Origin: Endothia cerciana
Taxonomy: Eukaryota; Ascomycota; Sordariomycetes; Diaporthales; Cryphonectriaceae
Reading direction: 5' to 3'
Length of the DNA stretch: 64,000 nucleotides
Assembly (NCBI GenBank): GCA_026119935.1
Contig: JALRMH010000058.1
Coordinates: forward strand, 124,001-188,000
Below the pieces are notes generated by a model. It saw only the letters and a list, made by a program, of their open reading frames with translations, was not told the DNA's origin and searched no databases. Both the position numbers and the translations under genes were made by a program. Positions 57,200 to 64,000 of this stretch are shown here, in pieces (position 1 is the stretch's first letter; each line of letters opens with the position of its first letter).

Positions 57200-58732
57200 A
57201 TGCGTGACGACGAGTATCCTGAGCCCAACGTCGAGGCCAAAGTGGTGCACTGGCTCGTGTCGGCAGACCTTGCAACCATGCCCTCTGCAGCCCAAGCCGT
57301 CGGTGCCCGAGATAACCCCATCATTCTCGACTACGACGACGATGACAACAACGACGGTGATAACAACGACGGGGATAACAACGGCATCGACAACAATGGC
57401 GTCGACAACAACAGCGTCGACAACAACAGAGGTGACAACAACAGCGGCGACAACGACAGCGGCGACAACGACAGCGTCGACAACAACAACAGCCTCGACA
57501 ACGACAGCATCGACAACAACAACAGCCTCGACAACGACAGCGTCGACAACAACAACAGCCTCGACAACGACAGCGTCGACAACAACAACAGCCTCGACAA
57601 CGACAGCGTCGACAACAACAGCGTCGACAACAACAGCGTCGACAACAACAGCGTCGACAACAACAACAACAACAACGCTGACAACAACAGCGCCGACAAC
57701 GACAGCGTCGACAATAACAACAGCGATGATGACCACCCCCAACTAACCTCGAGCAGTCCTAGTGCAGTCTCCATCATGTCGGAGCCGATTGTCCACCCCA
57801 CGGAGTTTCACAACTTTGCCCAGCTACCCACGGAGGTCCAGCGCATGGTATGGAAGGACGCCATCAATGATGCCCTCCAGCCAATGGTGTACCGCTTTGA
57901 GCTGGTCGAAATCGCACGCAATCCCGAGTACCCGGGGAGCCCTCCTAATCCTGGCCCCGGGGTCTGCCTCAAGGCCACGCGCCACCTCAAGCTCGCAACC
58001 AAGGGGCACCGTAAACTCCTAGGTGCATGCTTCCAGTCTCGCCAGCAGATGATTGCCTCGCTCGGCGGTCGGAAGTTATTCATCTGGTACAGAAATGCTC
58101 AGGGACGCGGGCGCCGGTCGTGGGTGCCCTTTGACTTCCAACAAGGCGTCCTCAGCATCGAGATCGCCACAACGCATACCCCCATGTCAGGTGCGCTGTG
58201 GGTGTCAGACATAATCGCACAGGAAGAGAACAGGTTCCTGCGTCGACTGACCCATGCGATTGACAATATATCCGACCTCGAATTTGCACCGGCCATCAAG
58301 AATCTGGCCATTGAACTGGGCTGGAAGACTTTGGTGTCCGGCCGGTGGTACCGAACGCAACCAAGGCCAATACACATTGAGACATTGGCGATGAAGTTTC
58401 CGGCGCTCGACACGCTTACAGTCATCGATACAGATGAGCTCGACTACGCGAGACCGGGACCTGGGGGAGATGACCTCGAAGCCCTCGGCTTTTTCGGAGA
58501 AACCGTCCTCTTCGACTTTTCCGAGATAGTCGCCCAGCCATTTTACGATGGCCCAGAGGAGGAGGAGCTCATGAGAGACGCATGCCACCATTTGTACTAC
58601 AGATGGAAAGTAATGCGGGCGAGAAGGAACAACGGCAACGAAGATTTTGGAGGCAACATGAGCGACATGGGTGCGTATTGGGGAGGATCGAGCAGAAGAA
58701 GACTCCTTGCTGGAGTTGCATGGAGCATCTGA
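57200..58732 (+). CDS. 2EXR domain protein with Asp/Asn/Ser repeat region
   Basis: From ATG 57200 the frame encodes 510 aa; an ATG at 56759 would give 657 aa. Residues about 45-175 are an acidic Asn/Asp/Ser repeat made of (V/L)DNN(N)S and DNDS units. A fungal 2EXR domain begins around residue 203 (FHNFAQLPTEVQRMVWKDAI) and includes the matching second part (LLGACFQSRQQMIASL, then IWYRNAQ). The C-terminal region keeps the long-range pattern FLRRLTHAIDNISDLEFAPAIKNLAIE and FPALDTLTVIDTDELD. The 2EXR family is large in ascomycetes and its function is unknown. No membrane segment or signal peptide is seen. The repeat tract is likely variable in length between strains. The start choice is uncertain; the domain part is firm. 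Confidence 0.75.
   Translation: MRDDEYPEPNVEAKVVHWLVSADLATMPSAAQAVGARDNPIILDYDDDDNNDGDNNDGDNNGIDNNGVDNNSVDNNRGDNNSGDNDSGDNDSVDNNNSLDNDSIDNNNSLDNDSVDNNNSLDNDSVDNNNSLDNDSVDNNSVDNNSVDNNSVDNNNNNNADNNSADNDSVDNNNSDDDHPQLTSSSPSAVSIMSEPIVHPTEFHNFAQLPTEVQRMVWKDAINDALQPMVYRFELVEIARNPEYPGSPPNPGPGVCLKATRHLKLATKGHRKLLGACFQSRQQMIASLGGRKLFIWYRNAQGRGRRSWVPFDFQQGVLSIEIATTHTPMSGALWVSDIIAQEENRFLRRLTHAIDNISDLEFAPAIKNLAIELGWKTLVSGRWYRTQPRPIHIETLAMKFPALDTLTVIDTDELDYARPGPGGDDLEALGFFGETVLFDFSEIVAQPFYDGPEEEELMRDACHHLYYRWKVMRARRNNGNEDFGGNMSDMGAYWGGSSRRRLLAGVAWSI
57345..57725 (+). repeat. Coding minisatellite (GACAACAACAGCGTC-type units)
   Basis: Imperfect 15-bp units encoding DNNSV, and a higher-order unit of about 33 bp that adds CTCGACAACGACAGC, are tandemly repeated. 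The 33-bp form occurs about four times between 57475 and 57610. The frame is preserved throughout because unit lengths are multiples of three. Confidence 0.85.
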
Positions 58733-59250
58733 TGCCGCATCGCGGGCTGAGGTTCAGCCAGACCACATCCGGCCACCGCTTGCTGTGTATGGGATCATGG
58801 GTGAAAAGCTTAGGCATTGCGCGTTCTGATAAGCTTAAATCGACGTCTCCTGTTGTGCTATGGGCGGAATAGCTGTTAATTGGTGGAAAGCCCTCAATAA
58901 AAGCAAATCTTTCATTCGGATGGAGTATTGATATGGCGTCATTTAATTGCAAGATGGAAATACGCGGAGATGTTTCTCTAATGGCCCATGGCAACGTCGC
59001 ATTGCCACAGAGTGGGACCCAAACGCCATGCAGGTGCAGATGTAGCATACGATACCGCCAGGCCGCGTATGTGGATGTTTTTAGGTGGGTAGGGAATGTG
59101 AGATACATAAATGTTCAAGGGGACTCATGCTTCGCATCTCGGAATAGCATCCGATGCTGACAGGTCCCCTAGGTGCCCTCGTCATATGATTAGACCTCAA
59201 CTTGGGAGTGTCCAGACCGACCGCTGGCAGGCGATCCACTATTGCACACC
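58733..59250. other. Intergenic, no gene recognised
   Basis: Short frames on both strands have no recognisable content. The right part is probably the promoter of the lyase gene at 59251. Confidence 0.4.
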
Positions 59251-61150
59251 ATGACTCCCAGGCAACGGCTGCTGACTTGGAGTCTCTCCTTGCTCTTCGG
59301 TACCACCGCCGCCAAGGGCCCTTTCTTGACCCAGATCGACAACCAGACGTGGATATTTGGCAATGACCTATGGAACGTCACCGAGGGCCCCAACTACGCC
59401 ACAAAGTTGTACTCGTCAATCCTGCCGGGCGAGGATCTTGTCGGCACAGCCTACGGGCACTACTCTGACATCGGTATGTGAGGCGTGCTGATCCTTCACC
59501 TCTAGGCTCTAATGCTAACCTCCAAGAAGACGGTGCAACTCTTCTCGAATGGACATCTGCCTCTATCGTCGCCCGTGGAGATGACTATATCGACATTGCC
59601 TTCTCGGCCACCGACGCCGATCTGCACTGGGTCGTCTTCGACGACCTACAAGGTGCATACCAGTACGTGGTCAACAAGGCCACCCCCTGGATGGAGATCC
59701 TCCGAACACTGTGGCGTCTTAATCCCGACATATTCCTGAACGGTCGCACCAACATCAAGGACGACATCCTGCCTCCCTTCTACCTGTACACCAACGCCAC
59801 TGAGGTCCAGGACGAGACGTTCGAGCTGGCCAATGGGACCTACATCACCAAGTACGACTGGTCAAATTTTGTCCGCTTCCGGGACTTCTACGGCATCTAT
59901 GGCCCGGACGTCGTGGGATCGTGGTGGATCCACCCTTCGACTGAATACTTCACCGGAAATCAGCTCAGCCAGACCTTGACTGTCAGTATTGACCCCGGCT
60001 GGGGCGACGATGGTGAAGCTCCATACGCTGATCGATGAGCAGGTCCATCGAGAGTCGGCAACAGGAGACTCCGTCCAGCTGAACGTGTTTCAGGACACAT
60101 CCCACTTCCGCGTTGGCAATGATACCCTTGCTCCAGTGGGCAAGATCTGGGGCCCGTGGCTGTGGTACCTAGTAAGTGGTACCGTCCTGTTTCCCACCTG
60201 ACAGGTTTTGTGGCTGACAGGGAGCGTATCAGAACAACGGCTCAAAAGAGGATGTAGAGCAGCGCCGGCTCCAAGAGCTGGAGAAGTTCCCCTACACTTG
60301 GCTCAACAACACTGCATACCAATCCCGCGGGGACATCACAGGCAGCCTCCGCCTCAGTGACGGGCGTCCTGCAGCCGGCGCATCCGTCTTCCTCGGTGAC
60401 ACCGACACATCGATCCGACCACTCATTCAGGGCACCAACTACTACTACACCACCCAGGCTGCCGATGACGGGTCCTTCTCCTTCCCGGATGTGCGGACAG
60501 GCCAGTACGGCCTCTATGCCTGGTCGGATGGCGGCGCGCTCGCAGACGTGTACACCAACGTGACGCTGACCCCCGTCACCGTCTCAGAAGGCCAGACCAC
60601 CGCGCTGGGTGAGCTGGGGTGGGAGCTGCCGACGGGCCGCACCGGGATCTTCCGCCTCGGCGACTTCGACAAGAACGCCACCGAATTCGTGAACGGGGGA
60701 CTGCCTTATCAGTTCGCCATTACGACCCTCAGCCCCGCGAACCTGACGTTTGTCATCGGGGAGTCCAACGTCTCGACCGACTGGTACTACGCCATCTCCG
60801 GCCTGGGCACCTGGACCATCCAGTTCGAGATTGACTCGGCAGACCTACAGAGCCATGGCAGCAACGGCACGGCGTTACTCAGCATTTCGCTCGCCGGCTA
60901 TTCGCAGAGCCAGTCTATGGACATCGATGTCAACGGCATTCCCTTGGGATCGCTGAACGATGATATCCTGACGAACGATCCCGGCCTGTACCGGTCGAGC
61001 AGGATCAGCGGAGAGTGGAGGTTCATCCAGTATGGGATTGATCCAGCGCAGCTTGTGGCGGGCACGAACGCTATTGGCTTCACTATCACGAGGTATACGG
61101 AGTGGCGAGGGTTCATGTGGGATAGCATTTTCCTGGAGTGGCAGAACTAA
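59251..61150 (+). CDS. Rhamnogalacturonan lyase, polysaccharide lyase family 4 (secreted)
   Basis: Four exons (59251-59473, 59527-59981, 60043-60171, 60233-61150) give 574 aa. The first intron ends with a clear CTAAC branch point and CCAAG acceptor. A signal peptide of about 21 residues (RQRLLTWSLSLLFGTTAA) precedes the N-terminal catalytic beta-sandwich (WTSASIVARGDDYIDIAF, NGRTNIKDDILPPFYLY, VVGSWWIHPSTEYFTG, then VHRESATGDSVQLN). After that comes the fibronectin-like middle domain (GDITGSLRLSDGRPAAGASVFLG ... YYYTTQAADDGSFSFPDVRTGQYGLYAW), and a C-terminal carbohydrate-binding-like jelly roll ending TRYTEWRGFMWDSIFLEWQN. PL4 enzymes cut the alternating rhamnose-galacturonate backbone of pectin by beta-elimination, outside the cell. 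Several N-glycosylation sequons are visible (NVT, NAT). The gene supports a plant-associated or saprotrophic lifestyle. Confidence 0.93.
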
Positions 61151-61249
61151 GCCAGTTCATCGCAAACGACACGGTGGCTGTTCAGGATCCCATTTCTTCA
61201 GAGGACCATGCCACTAGTACCAGCTTAGCCGTAGTAAGTGATCAAACCA

Positions 61250-62739
61250 ACTCACTCATACGGCCTACATCACCAGCACGGCCTTGGCGCGCAGTTTTTC
61301 CACTCAACGCAGCATCTGTAAGAGCCGTTGTGAGCTCTGAGTATGGTTGCAGGTTAGCAGGGGACTTACTGTAGGCTTCATTAGCTTTGGAGAGAGGGAA
61401 CGTCTCAATCTTGCATTCGACGTTGTGACGCTCGGTGAAAGCGATCGCATCTTCGGGGTCGCCACAGTGACCGCTAGGCTAGCACTGGACTGTACAGACC
61501 CTTGCCGAGCTATTCTCCGCTTATGTCAGTACGTCGCGGTCGGTAACTCGGGTTTGAGGTCGTAGAGACTTGCCATGGCAAACGTATTGACTGTGATCTC
61601 ACCCGGGACGGACAAGGAACAAAAGCTTGCCCAGGGGACCCAGACCACCCAAGAGCGGCCCGGCGACATCAGGCCTCGGTGCTGTGACGATAATGAGGCG
61701 CGCGCCGCCCAGCTTCTGCAGCTGCTCGCTCACGCCACCCTTGCTAGCGTCGACATACTCGTGAGCGCCAAGCTCGCGGGCCTCCTTCTCCTTGCTGCCG
61801 TCGCGGCTGATGGCAACCACACGATAGCCCATGCGATTGGCGTATTGAAGTGCCATATGGCCCATCGCGCCGAACCCCTGCACGGCGGCGGTCTCGCCCA
61901 CGGGGATACCCATCTGACGGGCTGCATTGAAGGAGGTCACCCCGGCGCACAGGACGGGGGCATACCTGGCAGCATCGGCATGATCGGGGACGCGCACCGC
62001 CCAGGTGGCATTGATGAGCACGAACTAGGCATATCCGCCTTGCTTGTTCTCGCCGTTGATGACAAAACTGGAGCACATCTGCCACAGGCCCTTTTTACAA
62101 CTGGCACAGGTGCCTATAGGACACTCGTTAGTGACGCGACGACGTTGCAATGTGGGGGATAAGACTGGTCACGAACCGTCATGGCCTCCGTGCCATCCGG
62201 CGCCGAGGCGGTCTCCTTCCTTGTATGAAGCAACCCCCTCTCCGACCGCGGCTACCTTTCCGATGATTTCGTGACCAGGAACGATGGGGTTTTGATGCCC
62301 ATGTGTGGCAGCGACGAGGGGTGTCACGTGATATAGCGACTAACGGCAGGCTATTCACTCCCCCTCTTCCTACAGCTACGGCTGCACCTTTCCCCTGCTG
62401 CGGTTATATAACCATGGGAGCTTTGCTAGCTAGATTGAGAGAAATCAGACAACCGTACACACTTTACAGAAGACCCTACTGGCACTTCCACATCATGTTA
62501 ATGACTTCAAATCATAAATGTAATGACAACTCGAATGAATGGTGACTGACACACGATCCACCGCCCATACCGTCGTGCCGGGCGTACAGATCCGAATAGA
62601 AAACACCGCACGCTTCAACCTTGATAAGGACCTCGCCCTTCTCGGGAAGCCGTAGTATGGTCTCTTCAAGGACGAGGGGCCGACCCTGCTCCTTGAAAAC
62701 AGCATGTTTGTATGTCTTCGGGAGCGTCATGTTCGTCAT
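61250..62739 (-). pseudogene. Zinc alcohol dehydrogenase, broken copy
   Basis: On the minus strand, an N-terminal exon from ATG 62739 (or 62730) reads YKHAVFKEQGRPLVLEE, EVLIKVEACGVFYSDLYARHDGMGG. A second block at about 62295-62178 reads NPIVPGHEIIGKVAAVGEG and GDRLGAGWHGGHDG. After an intron-like gap comes TCASCKKGLWQMCSSF, KQGGYA, an in-frame TAG at about 62030, and then APVLCAGVTSFNAARQMGIP, GFGAMGHMALQYANRMGYRVVAIS. A frame shift follows near 61600, then TVNTFAM and FTERHNVECKIETFPLSKANEAY. Together these are the parts of an NAD(P)-dependent Zn alcohol dehydrogenase, with catalytic Cys, GHE and structural Cys residues recognisable. The stop, the frame shift and the lack of an obvious acceptor before the second block indicate a pseudogene. 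Sequencing error cannot be excluded for single sites. Confidence 0.7.
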
Positions 62740-63376
62740 GTTGTGTTTATCTGAGCCTGGTGAGTCTAGAAAACTTTGTTTCCCTTTGGTCAGAGATGGA
62801 GTTTTCGATAGTTTTGAGCTGAACAAAATGTTTGAAGATGGGGAATACGAGAATGAGGCGATCGAGATGCGAGTTGATCGTCTGCCATTCGACCCGATAT
62901 ATATGTCTAATGTCCCCATACTTGACTGTGGGATAAACGGGAGGCCCAATTTATATCTTCAGCCTTCAGGCCTGTGGTGACAAGCCACGATTCCCACTCT
63001 ATGCGCCCGTTGTACTTTTGTGAAGCGAAAGGCCCTCATAGGCCCAGCTGTCCTCGAAATCCCGGGTGACCTGACTTGCTGATGCTGAGTGCTTTGTAAT
63101 TTGACAGGATCACCACTGGAGCCCATCAAGATTGGGCCTCCTTCGAAATGTAAATACCAGTTTTCCGCAAAAGCCCCACACGAAAATCCCCATCACATCC
63201 CTGAAAAGACTGTTACCGAGTGATGAATAATATCCTGCTAGACTAATGGTGAATATGTTGGTCCGGTGTACCTGTAGTATCTACATCAAAGACACCCCGG
63301 GTCTCCTGTCTGGTTTCCATCCTCTTTTGCGAGGTCGTCACATGGACTACTATCAATACCACCTGTAGTACTACAG
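62740..63376. other. Intergenic between the ADH relic and the regulator gene
   Basis: No gene is recognised. It holds the 5-prime flank of the broken dehydrogenase and the 3-prime flank of the gene at 63377. Confidence 0.4.
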
Positions 63377-64000
63377 CTACGTAAATCTGACAGTAGGAAG
63401 AGAGACCAGATGGGTGATCCTCTCAAAAGCAGAATCGATGTCCGATCTTGCCTTTGAGAGCCTCGTGATCATCGAGTCTATCTTTGAGCGCCGAGCTAGG
63501 GTGCAACCGAGCTGGCTTGCCGAGGAGACACGGCCGAGCAAGTCCTGGAAAGCATCCATCTGTAACCTGAGCAGAACCCGTATCATATGGACCTGCTCCT
63601 GTTCCGAGTACATGTGCTCCATTGCAGGAGGGAACAGTCTGAGGTTGCAGTCGGCACCGTTGGCATATCCACCCGATGTGCTGCAAAAGAGCTGACCAGA
63701 GCCCGGGGTTGTGGGACGATCCTGCTCCTTTGCGCCCGTCTCCTGAGGTGCCGAACCGTTTGCTGAAGACTGGTTCGCTTCCATCTGCCTGCGCAGCTTT
63801 CGCATCCGCCGGTGGATGCACTCATACATCTCAGTTAGTCGGTCGCAGGTAATTATGAGTATCGTCTGCACTTTGCCAAGCCCGTTGCACTCGACGCAGT
63901 CGAAGGCCGCATGACACTGGGAGACGAGGCGCTTTTTGAGCTTGAGAATTTCATCTATAGTCAAGATGGCAAGACGGAAGTCATCGTCTTCGAGCTGTTG
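63377..64000 (-). CDS. C-terminal part of a probable Zn2Cys6/AflR-type transcription factor (partial)
   Basis: The minus-strand frame is open from the window edge (64000) to a stop at 63377, giving the last 207 residues. It begins QQLEDDDFRLAILTIDEILKLKKRL and continues FDCVECNGLGKVQTILIITCDRLTEMYECIHRRMRKLR. Then comes a Ser/Gly/Pro-rich loop, and LGRVSSASQLGCTLARRSKIDSMITRLSKARSDIDSAF near the end. This arrangement is like the C-terminal half of fungal regulators with an AflR-like domain, where such helices follow an N-terminal Zn2Cys6 DNA-binding domain. That domain would lie outside the window, so the class is inferred. It is the only likely regulator seen near the lyase and dehydrogenase relic. 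Confidence 0.55.
   Translation of the reverse strand, partial: QQLEDDDFRLAILTIDEILKLKKRLVSQCHAAFDCVECNGLGKVQTILIITCDRLTEMYECIHRRMRKLRRQMEANQSSANGSAPQETGAKEQDRPTTPGSGQLFCSTSGGYANGADCNLRLFPPAMEHMYSEQEQVHMIRVLLRLQMDAFQDLLGRVSSASQLGCTLARRSKIDSMITRLSKARSDIDSAFERITHLVSLPTVRFT

Overview
The window reads as nuclear DNA of a filamentous ascomycete (Pezizomycotina, most likely Sordariomycetes). Evidence: GC-rich coding exons; short GT-AG introns of roughly 50-160 bp, several with CTAAC/CTGAC-like branch points; long disordered Q/P-rich proteins; and fungal families such as HET, NACHT-WD40, 2EXR, Ayg1-like hydrolase, PL4 rhamnogalacturonan lyase and CAO-2-type carotenoid oxygenase. It is eukaryotic, so no operons or ribosome binding sites are called. 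Exon junctions were placed by eye from splice signals, reading frame and family resemblance.

Layout. 0-1.1 kb: a CCDC97/DUF2052 gene. 2-3.6 kb: a heterokaryon-incompatibility (HET) pseudogene, followed by gene-poor DNA to 8.4 kb. 8.4-21.2 kb: two very large low-complexity proteins (1084 and 1909 aa, the second with poly-Q and poly-A tracts), with an A+T-richer 327-aa gene of an expanded fungal family between them. 22.4-26 kb: an intracellular GH43 glycosidase and the Golgi t-SNARE Sed5. 27-30.9 kb: a decayed NACHT-WD40 gene and a Ty1/copia reverse-transcriptase relic carrying RIP-like stops. 31.4-38.6 kb: an oxidoreductase block (aldo-keto reductase, sorbitol/xylitol-type Zn dehydrogenase, KduD-like short-chain dehydrogenase) plus an Ayg1-like alpha/beta-hydrolase whose nucleophile serine looks lost. 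38.6-44.1 kb: nothing I can recognise. 44.1-45.3 kb: a Kv-beta-type aldo-keto reductase. 46.2-46.5 kb: an assembly gap with a 74-base C run and a garbled duplicate of its own flank. 48.5-49.5 kb: an epoxide hydrolase. 49.6-51.2 kb: an MFS-like fragment and an unknown two-exon gene. 52.2-54.2 kb: a carotenoid oxygenase with an apparent GC-AG intron. 55.7-58.7 kb: a DUF1810 protein and a 2EXR protein with a coding Asp/Asn/Ser minisatellite. 59.2-61.2 kb: a secreted rhamnogalacturonan lyase. 61.2-62.7 kb: a broken Zn-alcohol dehydrogenase. 63.4-64 kb: the C-terminal end of a probable fungal transcription factor running off the window.

How it fits together. Housekeeping genes (CCDC97, Sed5) alternate with accessory pockets rich in decayed self/non-self recognition genes and retroelement debris. 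GH43, the AKR/MDR/SDR block and the PL4 lyase share a plant-cell-wall sugar theme (arabinan/pectin backbone breakdown, then redox conversion of sugars or sugar acids). Their co-regulation is inference. No wholly new multi-gene system is proved here. The most unusual leads are the serine-less Ayg1-like protein inside the sugar block, the Uma2/PD-(D/E)XK-like expanded family gene, the GC-AG intron, and the unknown gene at 50.4-51.2 kb.
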